From assembly GCF_014203125.1 (NCBI RefSeq), contig NZ_JACHIH010000010.1, forward strand, positions 63,612 to 127,611: DNA of 64,000 nucleotides. Reading direction: 5' to 3'. Below, piece by piece: positions 57,194-64,000 of the stretch (position 1 is the first letter of the stretch; each line of letters opens with the position of its first letter). Origin of the DNA: Rhodopseudomonas rhenobacensis (lineage in GTDB: Bacteria; Pseudomonadota; Alphaproteobacteria; Rhizobiales; Xanthobacteraceae). The notes below the pieces were generated by a model. It worked only from the letters and a program-made list of their open reading frames with translations, did not search any database and was not told where the DNA came from. The position numbers and the translations under genes were made by a program.

Positions 57194-58633
57194 TCAGTCG
57201 GTGATGAAGCCATAAGTGCCGCGATAGTTCTTGGTCGGCTCGGTGCGACCGGGAACGCCGTAGATCCGGTTGATGTTGCCGAGCAGGTCGGCCTGCGGGT
57301 CGGAGGCGTCGGCGAAGCCGTCGTCCGGACGCGACAGGTCCTTCTGCGCGACCGCACGAACGATGTAGGGCGTCACCAGGATCATCAATTCGGTGTTGTT
57401 GTTGACGAAGTCGCGGCTGCGGAACAGCGAGCCCAGCACCGGCATTTGCGATGCGCCCGGAAGGCCGCTGATCGCCTGCTTGGTCTGCTGCTTCATCAAG
57501 CCGGCCATCGCGATCGATCCGCCCGAGGGGATCTCCAGCGTGGTGTCGGCGCGGTTGGTCTTCAGGCCGGGAATCGTGGTGTCGCCGATCGTAATCGAGT
57601 TCTGCGACGACAGCTCCGAGACCTCGGTCGAGACCTTCATGCTGATCCGGCCTTCGCTGAGCACGATCGGCGTGAAGTTGAGCGCGATGCCGAACTTCTT
57701 GAACTGGATGGTCTGTTTGCAGGGCGACGTGGAACAGTCCGGCGCGCCGGGGACCGGGAATTCGCCGCCGGCGAGGAAATTGGCGGATTCACCGGAGATC
57801 GCCGTCAGGCTGGGCTCGGCCAAAGTGCGGACCACGCCAGCGGATTCCATCGCCTTCAGTGTCGCCTTGACCGACGGCCCCGAACCGAACGCCGCCGAGA
57901 TCGCGTTGCCGGACACCAGGTCTTTGCCCGACGCGTTGAACGGGTTGGAGTTGTTGAAGGTGACGACGGTGGTGCCGTAGCTCATCGAGCCGCTGAGATC
58001 GATGCCCATCTGCTTGACGATGTCGCGCTGCACCTCGGCGACCGTGACCTTCAGCGTCACCTGATCGCGGCCCCGCACCGTGATGCTGTTGACGACGTTG
58101 TCGATCTTGCCGACCAGGCGGGCCGCGATATCGCCGGCCTGCTGCGCTTCGATCTGGCTGTTCACGGTGCCGGACAGCACGACGCCGTCGCCGAGGCCTT
58201 CGATGCGGATGTCGGAGCCCGGCAGCGTCTGCTTCAGCGCGGCGCGGATGCCGTTGAGGTCGCGGGTCACCGCGATGTCGTAGGCGGCGATCTGCTGGCC
58301 GGTGGAATCGAAGAACACGATATTGGTCTGGCCGATCGCGGCGCCGATGATGTAGGCGCGCTGCGCCGAGCGCACCACCGCGTTGGCGATCTTGGGATCG
58401 GCGACCAGCACATCCTTGATGTCGCGGGGCAGGTCGATCACGATCGATTTGCCGACGCCGAGCGCCAGAAAGCGGGCGTTCATCTGGCCGTCGCCCATCG
58501 CGGCGGCGTGGCGATAGTCGGCGGCCACCGCCTCGCTGAGCACCGGATTGACGATCATGGCCGTCGCCGCAGACAGCCACAAGGCGCGAGCCAGCGGACT
58601 GCGCATCGGCCGATGGGGTTTGCTGCAACTCAT
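57194..58633 (-). CDS. cpaC: Tad pilus outer-membrane secretin CpaC (RcpA)
   Basis: Outer-membrane channel for the Flp pilus, 479 residues. It has a Sec signal (LWLSAATAMIVNPVLSEAVAA, about 16-36), an N-terminal pilus domain (GVGKSIVIDLPRDIKDVLVADPKIANAVV), a BON-like domain (GVVLSGTVNSQIEAQQAG) and the secretin core (LAEPSLTAISGESANFLAGGEFPVP; KFGIALNFTPIV; GLMKQQTKQAISGLP; VLGSLFRSRDF; TELMILVTPYIV). The ATG at 58633 is chosen for the signal peptide; the upstream open frame is a shadow of cpaB. Confidence 0.95.
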   Translation of the reverse strand: MSCSKPHRPMRSPLARALWLSAATAMIVNPVLSEAVAADYRHAAAMGDGQMNARFLALGVGKSIVIDLPRDIKDVLVADPKIANAVVRSAQRAYIIGAAIGQTNIVFFDSTGQQIAAYDIAVTRDLNGIRAALKQTLPGSDIRIEGLGDGVVLSGTVNSQIEAQQAGDIAARLVGKIDNVVNSITVRGRDQVTLKVTVAEVQRDIVKQMGIDLSGSMSYGTTVVTFNNSNPFNASGKDLVSGNAISAAFGSGPSVKATLKAMESAGVVRTLAEPSLTAISGESANFLAGGEFPVPGAPDCSTSPCKQTIQFKKFGIALNFTPIVLSEGRISMKVSTEVSELSSQNSITIGDTTIPGLKTNRADTTLEIPSGGSIAMAGLMKQQTKQAISGLPGASQMPVLGSLFRSRDFVNNNTELMILVTPYIVRAVAQKDLSRPDDGFADASDPQADLLGNINRIYGVPGRTEPTKNYRGTYGFITD

Positions 58634-58647
58634 AGCCGGTCCTCTGG

Positions 58648-59442
58648 TCACTTCTGCGTCGCGGTCGGGGTCGAGACGCCGAACCGCACCACGTTGACGC
58701 TGTCGCGCTTGGCGTTGCGATCGTCCGGGTTGATGTCCGCGGCATTGGCATCGGCGAGACTGCGCAGCGCCAGCGACAGCGTGCCGCTCTGCCGGGCGCG
58801 GGCCAGGCCCTCGGATTGCTCGGGCTTCAGTTCGAGCGTCGCGGTCTTGCCGACCACGACTTTCTGCCCGTTCTTCTCTTCGACGGTCTGGTCGATCGCC
58901 AGCACCCGGATGTTGCTGAGGATGATCTCGGAATTGACCGCATCGGCGGAGGCGCGCGCGTCGGGATTTTTGTCGCGCTTGGACAGTATCACGTCGACCC
59001 GGTCGTTCGGCAGGATGAAGCCGCCGGCGCCGGTTTCCGGCGAAATCTCGGTCGAAACCGCGCGCATGCCGGCCGGCAGAATCGCCGCCATGAAGCCCGA
59101 GCCGTTGGCCTTGACCAGTTTCAGGTCGCGGATCGGTTCGCCGGCGATGAAGGACGACCGCGCGATCGATCCGGCGATCTGGGTGGTGGCGTCGGGGCGC
59201 TGATTGCGGCGGATGAACATGTCGCTGGCGGTTGCGGCCGGCCAGGTCTGCCACTGCACGTCGCCGGGGGTCAGCGCCTGTCCCAGCGGGATGTCGGATT
59301 TCGCGACCAGCACCTCGATGGTCTGCAACTCGGCGACCGGCGCCGCCGGAGGGGGCTGCTGGTCGGCGCCGCTGGCCAGATAGGCTGCCACGCCGCCGGC
59401 GCCGACAGCGATGGTCAGGACGACAATGCGTGCCGTATTCAT
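58648..59442 (-). CDS. cpaB: Tad pilus assembly protein CpaB (RcpC)
   Basis: The 264-residue periplasmic protein has an N-terminal signal/anchor (ARIVVLTIAVGAGGVAAYLA), an SAF domain (ELQTIEVLVAKSDIPLGQALTPGDVQW, the AFP-III-like fold) and a central RcpC region (RAVSTEISPETGAGGFILPNDRVDVIL) typical of Flp pilus CpaB, thought to bind peptidoglycan. The start at 59442 (MNTARIV) is preferred over upstream in-frame codons because of the signal. Fourteen bases separate it from cpaC. Confidence 0.94.
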   Translation of the reverse strand: MNTARIVVLTIAVGAGGVAAYLASGADQQPPPAAPVAELQTIEVLVAKSDIPLGQALTPGDVQWQTWPAATASDMFIRRNQRPDATTQIAGSIARSSFIAGEPIRDLKLVKANGSGFMAAILPAGMRAVSTEISPETGAGGFILPNDRVDVILSKRDKNPDARASADAVNSEIILSNIRVLAIDQTVEEKNGQKVVVGKTATLELKPEQSEGLARARQSGTLSLALRSLADANAADINPDDRNAKRDSVNVVRFGVSTPTATQK

Positions 59443-59567
59443 ACGCTTCACTTTCCACATTACGCGGCGACGCATGCGTCGCTGTAATCCGGAGTTGACC
59501 AGCTATTCGTCAAAGCATGGTTAATGAGGCGTATCTAAATCGCGCCCGCGGATAACGCGGGGGCGCT

Positions 59568-60092
59568 TCAGTTGATCGCAAAGTGGGAGAGATCGACCGC
59601 GCGGATCCATTCGGTTTCCGGATAGATCATCAACGCGCCGATGGCGAGCGCGATGCCATAGGGAACGCCGGTCTCTTTGTTGTGCAGCCGCAGCAGCCAC
59701 GACTGCCCGCACAGCGCGTAGGGCAGCGGCCATTGCCGAAACTGCAGCAGCAGCAGCGTCAGCGCGCCGCCGAACAGCGAAGCGTAGAGCAGATATTCGA
59801 GCAGATGGTCGAAGCCGAACCACAGCGCCGCGGCCGACGCGACCTTGGCGTCGCCGCCGCCCACCCAGCCGAACGCAAAACAGGTAAAGGCGATTGCCAG
59901 CACCGTGCCGCCCGCGGCGGCATGCGACAGGATTTCCTGCCATCCCATGCCGCTCAGCCCCGCCAACGCCACGAAGCCGGCGATCAGCAATAGCGAGACG
60001 CGGTTGGAAATGGTCATCGTGAACAGGTCGCTGGCTGCCGCGAAGGCCATCAGCGCCGGAAACAGCATGATACGAAGCAGGTCGAGGATCAT
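59568..60092 (-). CDS. cpaA: Prepilin peptidase CpaA (TadV)
   Basis: Aspartyl protease of 174 residues, with about five helices, that trims Flp prepilin and the TadE/TadG pseudopilins. The two catalytic aspartates are seen in AASDLFTMTISNR near residue 23 and in the GXGD-type motif GWVGGGDAKVASA near 80. Length fits the TadV subfamily, which lacks the methylase domain. It is separated from pilA by ~320 bases holding a terminator and a possible 48-codon gene, so it may be transcribed partly by read-through. cpaB follows 125 bases on. Confidence 0.93.
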   Translation of the reverse strand: MILDLLRIMLFPALMAFAAASDLFTMTISNRVSLLLIAGFVALAGLSGMGWQEILSHAAAGGTVLAIAFTCFAFGWVGGGDAKVASAAALWFGFDHLLEYLLYASLFGGALTLLLLQFRQWPLPYALCGQSWLLRLHNKETGVPYGIALAIGALMIYPETEWIRAVDLSHFAIN

Positions 60093-60179
60093 CAGTTCAC
60101 CACGCCGTTCGGCGGTCGGGGACGGGGACCGCGGGCAAATTAGCCGGAACAGATGAACAATCGGGAAATGCGTGACGGC

Positions 60180-60326
60180 TCACCAGGACAGGGCGATCCG
60201 GATCGCCAGCGCCAGCAGCGCCAGCACCAGCGCGCTGCAGACCAGCGCAATGGCCTCGTCGATGCGGGCTCCCGCGGCGATGCGGGCCGTCGTCGGCCCC
60301 ATCCGTCCTGTACTCAGCTTACTCAT
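60180..60326 (-). CDS. Possible 48-residue membrane peptide between pilA and cpaA
   Basis: An open frame on the - strand from ATG (60326) to TGA (60180). It predicts a basic N terminus (SKLSTGRMGPTTARIAAGAR), an acidic DEA and a hydrophobic helix (ALVCSALVLALLALAIRIAL) ending in Trp. The ribosome site is weak (GGTGGCGG, 11 bases away). It resembles single-pass small membrane proteins and sits between the pilA terminator and cpaA. No family is recognised, and it could be chance in GC-rich DNA. Confidence 0.35.
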   Translation of the reverse strand: MSKLSTGRMGPTTARIAAGARIDEAIALVCSALVLALLALAIRIALSW

Positions 60327-60363
60327 GATCACGCCGCCACCGACTTATTGGTCTTCAAAACAA

Positions 60364-60391
60364 CGAAGGCCTCGGAGGTTCGAGGCCTTCG
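60364..60391 (-). terminator. Rho-independent terminator of pilA
   Basis: An 11-bp perfect stem (CGAAGGCCTCG / CGAGGCCTTCG) with a six-base loop. On the - strand it is followed by TTGTTTT, 22 bases after the pilA stop. It would attenuate pilA mRNA ahead of cpaA, so that the pilin is made in excess of the assembly proteins. Confidence 0.85.
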
Positions 60392-60412
60392 CTGCAACGC
60401 TGCGTAAAAGGC

Positions 60413-60577
60413 TTACTTGAGGGCGCTGCCCACCGAGGTGAACTTGCCGGTCAGATTGGTGCCGACGGTGTTGACCGCGGTGATGATCGCAAGCGCGATG
60501 CCGGCGGCGATCAGACCATATTCAATCGCGGTGGCGCCCGATTCGTCTTTCAGGAAACGCGCAACGATATTCTTCAT
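60413..60577 (-). CDS. pilA: Flp/PilA-type major pilin
   Basis: Small Flp prepilin of 54 residues. It has a 14-residue leader ending KDESG, cleavage before ATAIEYGLIAAGIALAIITA (Flp motif with the +5 Glu-Tyr pair), one hydrophobic helix and a short Gly/Ser tail (GTNLTGKFTSVGSALK). The ATG at 60577 has GGAG at the right distance; the upstream Met (60598) would precede the leader and is rejected. It polymerises into the Tad pilus used in adhesion. Confidence 0.95.
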   Translation of the reverse strand: MKNIVARFLKDESGATAIEYGLIAAGIALAIITAVNTVGTNLTGKFTSVGSALK

Positions 60578-60983
60578 GAGACTACTCCATGTATCCACGT
60601 GGCTGTGAACTTCTCTGGTCTTGCCGGCGTTCTCAGCACCGGGACCATGGCGCGAAGCTAGGATCCGGAAATTGCGGTGCAGTTAATTCGACTACAGAAA
60701 CACCGCTGCAATTCGCTGTTCTTTGACACAGTAAATTTCGGCTTAAGCTGCCACAACTTGTAAGGGGTCCGGATTTTGCCGGATATTTCAGGGTTTTGCC
60801 GACGACGCCGACGCTGCGGCCGCGCCCGGGATTCTACCAGCAAGGGGCGATCGCGCCCGGCGCGGCAGCCGCCACAGCCCGACATTTGCAGTTCGTTCAC
60901 TAATTAACGTCACCTTTGCCATGACGGGCGCCGGCCCCGCTGCGTATCGCTATGGCCGGCTTTTAGACGTCCCGGGGTAGAGT
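60578..60983. other. Divergent control region between pilA and the + strand pilus genes
   Basis: 406 bases without a gene. The part near 60680-60750 is AT-richer, with TTAATTCG and CTTAAG, and is the likely pilA promoter region. No full CtrA site (TTAA-N7-TTAA) or sigma-54 site could be read. The 60800-60880 part is GC-rich with small inverted repeats. Confidence 0.5.
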
Positions 60984-61484
60984 ATGTGTAAGAGTGTGAA
61001 GCGCCTCGAGCTGCGCGCGGCGTGGCTCGCCGCAACGGTCGGCTTGGCCCTGCTGGGCCCGCTGCCCGCCGCCGCCGAGACCGCGAACGGCGTCATCGCG
61101 GTGAACGTCGACCAGGCGAAACTGGTGAAATTTCCGGCGCGCATCGCCACCATCGTGGTCGGCAACCCGCTGATCGCCGACGTGACGTTGCAGCCCGGCG
61201 GCATCATCGTGGTGACCGGCAAGGGCTACGGCGCGACCAATGTGATCGCGATGGACCGCGCCGGCGAGGTGCTGCTCGACCGGGTGATCCAGGTCGAGGG
61301 CCCGACCGACCGGGTGGTGACGGTGTATCGCGGCGTCGATCGGGAATCCTACAGCTGTACGCCGACCTGCCAGCGCCGGGTCACGCTCGGCGACGGCGAG
61401 GGCTATTTCAAGTCGGCGATGGACCAGGCGGGCAGCCTGAATACGCAAGCCAGTGGCGCGTCGACGGCCGCCAAGCCGAACTGA
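60984..61484 (+). CDS. Pilus assembly N-terminal domain protein (secretin N-domain only)
   Basis: A 166-residue exported protein. A signal peptide (AAWLAATVGLALLGPLPAAAE) is followed by a single domain homologous to the N-terminal pilus domain of CpaC: VNVDQAKLVKFPARIATIVVGNPLIADVTLQPGG and VTGKGYGATNVIAMDRAGEVLLD. Then comes a short tail with two cysteines (YSCTPTCQRRV). No secretin core is present. It may cap or line the CpaC ring, or be a periplasmic sensor of the machine. It is the first gene of the divergent unit that leads to tadE/tadG. Confidence 0.85.
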   Translation: MCKSVKRLELRAAWLAATVGLALLGPLPAAAETANGVIAVNVDQAKLVKFPARIATIVVGNPLIADVTLQPGGIIVVTGKGYGATNVIAMDRAGEVLLDRVIQVEGPTDRVVTVYRGVDRESYSCTPTCQRRVTLGDGEGYFKSAMDQAGSLNTQASGASTAAKPN

Positions 61485-61553
61485 TCGCGGCTCTGACGCT
61501 GGACCAGCCGGCACGGCGGCCGATGCCGGCCGTCGTCCGCGGCGCCGGCATGG

Positions 61554-61569
61554 TTAGCATGGCGTTAAC
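61554..61569 (+). promoter_or_regulatory. CtrA-like site upstream of tadE
   Basis: TTAG-CATGGCG-TTAAC matches the CtrA consensus TTAA-N7-TTAAC at all but one base, with exact spacing, 96 bases before the tadE ATG. TTAA words are rare in this GC-rich DNA. Confidence 0.45.
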
Positions 61570-61664
61570 GGAACCCGGCAGTCTGTTTCGAACCCCGGCA
61601 ACACTTCAACAATCAGTTCTCGCTAAATTGCAACGACAGTAAGGGTCAGTGCGAGGTTGTATCG

Positions 61665-62216
61665 ATGCCAGGCTTCAGGTGTTTGCAGGCCGTTACCCTG
61701 AACGCCTTGCGCGGCTTCGGCCGCAATCGGCGTGGCGCGACCGCGGTCGAATTCGCGCTGGTGGCGCCGTTCTTCTTCGGGCTGCTGTTTGCGATCATCG
61801 AGGTCGGGCTGGTTTTCTTCGCCGGACAATTGCTGGAGACCGGGACGCAGGACAGCGCCCGCGCGTTTCTGACCCAGACCAATCCGGCGCTGGCCTCGGA
61901 TTTCAAGCAGCTGGTCTGCGACCGCGTCAAGATGCTGCTCAACTGTGACGACCTGCGCGTCGACGTGCAGTCGTTTGCGCCCGGCGCGACCATCGACATC
62001 AAGAATCCGATCGACAGCAAGACCGGAGCGTTTGTCGACAGCTTCGTCTACACGCTGCCGCCGAGCGCGAACAGCAACTACACCATCGTGGTGCGGTCGT
62101 TCTATCCATGGCCGCTGTTCGTGACCAAGCTCGGCTTCGATATGTCGAACATCGGCCGGGGCACCGCCAACAGCAAGCACCTGTTGGCCGCGACGGCCGC
62201 GCTTCGCCCGCAATGA
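61665..62216 (+). CDS. tadE: TadE-like pseudopilin
   Basis: Minor pilin-like protein of 183 residues. The TadE motif follows a basic leader: RNRRG|ATAVEFALVAPFFFGLLFAI, with the prepilin-peptidase site after Gly and the +5/+6 Glu-Phe pair. The periplasmic domain contains two or three cysteines (LVCDRVKMLLNCDDL). CpaA should process it. ATG at 61665. Its stop overlaps the next gene's ATG (ATGA), so the two pseudopilins are co-translated. Confidence 0.9.
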   Translation: MPGFRCLQAVTLNALRGFGRNRRGATAVEFALVAPFFFGLLFAIIEVGLVFFAGQLLETGTQDSARAFLTQTNPALASDFKQLVCDRVKMLLNCDDLRVDVQSFAPGATIDIKNPIDSKTGAFVDSFVYTLPPSANSNYTIVVRSFYPWPLFVTKLGFDMSNIGRGTANSKHLLAATAALRPQ

Positions 62217-62863
62217 TGGCCAATCCGATGAAGATGCGCGCACTGTCTCATTTGCCCTGCTGGCTCTCGTCACCGCTCGGACGATTCCGCCGCGATCGCG
62301 GCGGCGTGGCGGCGATCGAATTCGCCATGATCGTGCCGTTGATGCTGGTAATGTTCTTCGGAACGGTCGAGGTGTCGTCGGGCGTCGCGGCGCGTCGCAA
62401 GGTTTCGATCGTCGCGCAAACCATCTCCGATCTGACCTCGCGCAGCAAGTCGGTGGTCGATAGCGACGTCAGCAATTTCCTCAGTATCGCCGACGCGATC
62501 ATGACGCCGTATTCCGCCACCCATTCCGCCACCCAATTCCAGACCACGATCACCGAGGTCTATATCGACCCGGTGACCGGCAGGGGCGTCGCGCAATGGA
62601 GCAAGGGCGACGTGGTCAGAAGGCCCGGCACCACCGTCGACGTGCCGAGTGATCTGATCGCAAAAGACTCGAACAGTAAGGTTATCGCCGGGCAGTACCT
62701 GATCTACAGCGAGGTCAAGTATCTCTACACGCCGACGGTGGCTTGGATTGCCAAGGCCGGCATCCCGCTTCACGACGAGACCTTCACGCGTCCCCGGCAA
62801 TCGAGCTGCGTGCTGTTGAACCCGGCGTCGGCAACCGCGGCCTGTCCGACCCAGGTCTCCTGA
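62213..62863 (+). CDS. TadE/TadG-like pseudopilin
   Basis: Second pseudopilin, 216 residues. A basic leader and motif (RFRRDRGG|VAAIEFAMIVPLMLVMFFG) are followed by a periplasmic domain (VSIVAQTISDLTSRSKSVVDSD; TTITEVYIDPVTGRGVAQWS) and two C-terminal cysteines. It is shorter than true TadG, lacking the von Willebrand-type part. The start overlaps tadE by four bases. The TGA is inside the first unit of a 15-bp tandem repeat, whose units read on in frame after it. Confidence 0.85.
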   Translation: MMANPMKMRALSHLPCWLSSPLGRFRRDRGGVAAIEFAMIVPLMLVMFFGTVEVSSGVAARRKVSIVAQTISDLTSRSKSVVDSDVSNFLSIADAIMTPYSATHSATQFQTTITEVYIDPVTGRGVAQWSKGDVVRRPGTTVDVPSDLIAKDSNSKVIAGQYLIYSEVKYLYTPTVAWIAKAGIPLHDETFTRPRQSSCVLLNPASATAACPTQVS

Positions 62864-62936
62864 CGCGAAGTCTCCTGACGCGAAGTCTCCTGACGCGAAG
62901 TCTCCTGACGCGAAGTCTGCCGACGCGAAGTCTCCT
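62856..62936. repeat. 15-bp tandem repeat array
   Basis: Five units of TCTCCTGACGCGAAG (the fifth with GCC for CCT) from 62856 to 62930, then a partial unit cut off at 62936. The first unit contains the stop codon of the preceding gene. A further partial unit (AAGTCTCCTGACGCC) reappears at 63139, on the other side of the palindromic element, so the array was once contiguous. Confidence 0.92.
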
Positions 62937-63133
62937 CAGAGCCTGACTCAAAAAGCAGCGAGCATAATCAGCGGTTTTGTCATTGCGAGCCGAGGGCGGC
63001 GCGTAGCGCCGACCGAGCAGCGAAGCAATCCAGGGGCATCGCGTGCAGCCCTGGATTGCTTCGTCGCAACAGCTTCTCGCAATGACGGGGCTAATGCCCG
63101 ATTTCATTGATCGCTTTTTCGAGCGAGGCTCTG
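62937..63133. repeat. Palindromic dispersed element, family C copy B
   Basis: A ~197-bp unit with terminal inverted repeats (CAGAGCCT at the left, AGGCTCTG at the right, extending with mismatches to 18 bases). The interior is ~80% like copy A at 51391-51589. It interrupts the 15-bp tandem array. No transposase is encoded; it is either a MITE-like insertion or a structured repeat. Confidence 0.85.
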
Positions 63134-63189
63134 TCGCCAAGTCTCCTGACGCCGTCTCAGGCCTGATGTTCTGACCACCGCGCAACGAA

Positions 63190-63218
63190 AAAAGGCCGCG
63201 CTAGTAGCGCGGCCTTTT
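63190..63218. terminator. Terminator downstream of cspA
   Basis: A perfect 13-bp stem (AAAAGGCCGCGCT / AGCGCGGCCTTTT) with a three-base loop, 44 bases after the cspA stop. It carries U-runs on both strands, so it would serve cspA (-) and anything arriving from the tad side (+). Confidence 0.9.
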
Positions 63219-63262
63219 CGACTTGTTAGCTCATCCCGCAGCGCTCGCTGACGGGATGCAGA

Positions 63263-63475
63263 TTAGCCGGCGGCGCGGAGGTTATCGGCCGAAGACTTGC
63301 CAGAGCGACGATCGGCGACGATTTCGTAGCTGATCTTCTGGCCTTCACGCAGGGTGCCAAGGCCGGCCCGCTCAACCGCGCTGATGTGCACGAACACGTC
63401 GTTGCCACCATCGTCCGGCTGAATGAATCCAAAGCCCTTGGTCGCGTTAAACCACTTCACGGTTCCCATGCTCAC
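63263..63475 (-). CDS. cspA: Cold-shock protein CspA family
   Basis: RNA-chaperone of 70 residues with the cold-shock fold: [20 protein letters not shown] (RNP1 KGFGFI) and [15 protein letters not shown] (RNP2 VFVHIS). The start is taken as GTG at 63475 (GTG AGC ATG) because AAGGGA lies eight bases upstream of it; the ATG at 63469 would be too distant. An untranslated-looking 273-base stretch separates it from infA upstream and may be a structured cold-shock leader. Confidence 0.94.
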   Translation of the reverse strand: MSMGTVKWFNATKGFGFIQPDDGGNDVFVHISAVERAGLGTLREGQKISYEIVADRRSGKSSADNLRAAG

Positions 63476-63748
63476 GGGGGTAGTCCCTTCTCAATATAGA
63501 TATAGTCGAAACCCACTTTTGATGGGCTGGTGAGATCGAATTTTGGAAGGGTCGTCAGCGTAAACCGGCTGTACCGGTGGATAGCTAATGTCGTCCGGCC
63601 GAAAATCGATTAGTCGATGTTATGCGAAAGCGGTCCCCAAAACAATCCTGACGTGCACGATTTTTTAATCGGAAAGCCAGTTGTGTCCGGGGTGCCAAGC
63701 ACGTTTGAGTTCATGCCGCGGCGGCGTTTGACGGCCGCCGCAGCGCCG

Positions 63749-64000
63749 TTACCTGCGGCGAAACTGACCGCGCGGCGGGGCGCCACGGGGCGGGCCGCCG
63801 CCGGGACGTTCGTCCTTGTGGCGGAAGATCAGCCGGCCCTTTTCCAGATCGTAGGGCGACATCTCGATGGTGACACGGTCACCCGCCAGCGTCTTGATGC
63901 GGTTCTTCTTCATCTTGCCGGCCGTATAGGCGACAATTTCGTGTCCGGCGTCGAGTTGCACGCGGTAGCGCGCGTCGGGAAGGATTTCGGTCACCAGTCC
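63749..64000 (-). CDS. infA: Translation initiation factor IF-1, 5' end beyond window
   Basis: The 3' part of infA. The frame is open through 64000, where [17 protein letters not shown] already matches IF-1. [39 protein letters not shown] follows, diagnostic of this OB-fold factor. About ten N-terminal residues are missing. After the usual end comes a ~20-residue Gly/Pro/Arg tail ([19 protein letters not shown]), absent from E. coli IF-1. Confidence 0.95.
   Translation of the reverse strand, partial: GLVTEILPDARYRVQLDAGHEIVAYTAGKMKKNRIKTLAGDRVTIEMSPYDLEKGRLIFRHKDERPGGGPPRGAPPRGQFRRR

Noticed and set aside
56843-59203. 786-codon open frame opposite cpaB/cpaC/cpaD
   Set aside because: Low-complexity antisense shadow of three well-supported pilus genes; absence of stops follows from high GC.
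60153-60407. 84-codon + strand frame between cpaA and pilA
   Set aside because: Gln/Arg-rich low-complexity translation and overlap with the pilA terminator.
62856-62936. CRISPR-like array
   Set aside because: 15-bp units are directly adjacent with no spacers.
62784-63185. 133-codon - strand frame across the 15-bp array and the palindromic element
   Set aside because: It only translates the repeats (RRLRVRRLRV) and the element; such frames are common repeat artefacts in these genomes.

Overview
The window is 64 kb of GC-rich chromosomal DNA. Gene content points to an alphaproteobacterium of the Bradyrhizobium/Rhodopseudomonas group (Nitrobacteraceae), most likely Rhodopseudomonas. The signs are a Hup uptake-hydrogenase cluster without hupE, HoxA/HoxJ regulators, a CycM-type membrane cytochrome c, a Cpa/Tad pilus locus, an aerobic-type cobalamin cluster (cobP/O/Q/D/C, bluB, cobT), and the dispersed GC-rich palindromic repeats typical of these genomes. 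This assignment rests on gene content and protein character, not on a database search.

Layout. 1-88 is an almost pure G/C run that looks like a contig-end artefact. 276-11937 is one hydrogenase gene train on the + strand: hupC-D-F-G-H-I-J-K, hypA-B-C-D-E, then the regulators hoxA and hoxJ. A well-formed -24/-12 (sigma-54) promoter lies inside it, in front of hupG. The structural genes hupS/hupL and hypF are not in the window. 12.2-15.1 kb holds a gamma-glutamylcyclotransferase-like gene, three copies of a ~120-bp repeat, two flavin-binding proteins and an HU-type DNA-binding protein. 15.1-22.7 kb is the cobalamin region: bluB and cobT on the - strand, a cobalamin riboswitch followed by cobP-cobO-cobQ on the + strand, then cobD (-) and cobC (+).

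22.9-30.2 kb is a mixed block: a GT39-like glycosyltransferase, a 43-residue membrane peptide, a cyclase-like DUF3095 protein, a DUF2147 protein, MATE and MFS transporters, and Fe/Mn superoxide dismutase. 30.2-38.9 kb carries metF-metH (the B12-dependent methionine synthase, a consumer of the cofactor made by the cob genes), a luciferase-like monooxygenase, kdsB-pheA and cycM. 39.2-47.6 kb is a YejABEF-type peptide ABC transporter with two tandem binding proteins. A two-gene cassette, a small protein plus a PIN-domain toxin, sits in frame-coupled fashion between the second permease and the ATPase. It is followed by a Nudix hydrolase, an NlpC/P60 peptidase and a leucyl aminopeptidase.

50.6-62.9 kb is the Flp/Tad pilus locus. 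tadD is on the + strand. pilA, cpaA, cpaB, cpaC, cpaD, cpaE, cpaF, tadB and tadC are on the - strand. A secretin-N-domain protein and two TadE/TadG-like pseudopilins are divergent on the + strand. CtrA-like sites precede tadD and tadE. Two ~198-bp palindromic elements lie directly at the 3' ends of tadD and tadG, one of them interrupting a 15-bp tandem array. The window ends with cspA and the 3' part of infA.

The least ordinary items are the PIN toxin-antitoxin cassette embedded and translationally coupled inside the yej operon, the structured repeat pair with co-varying ends, the internal sigma-54 promoter of the hup cluster, and two short membrane-peptide genes.
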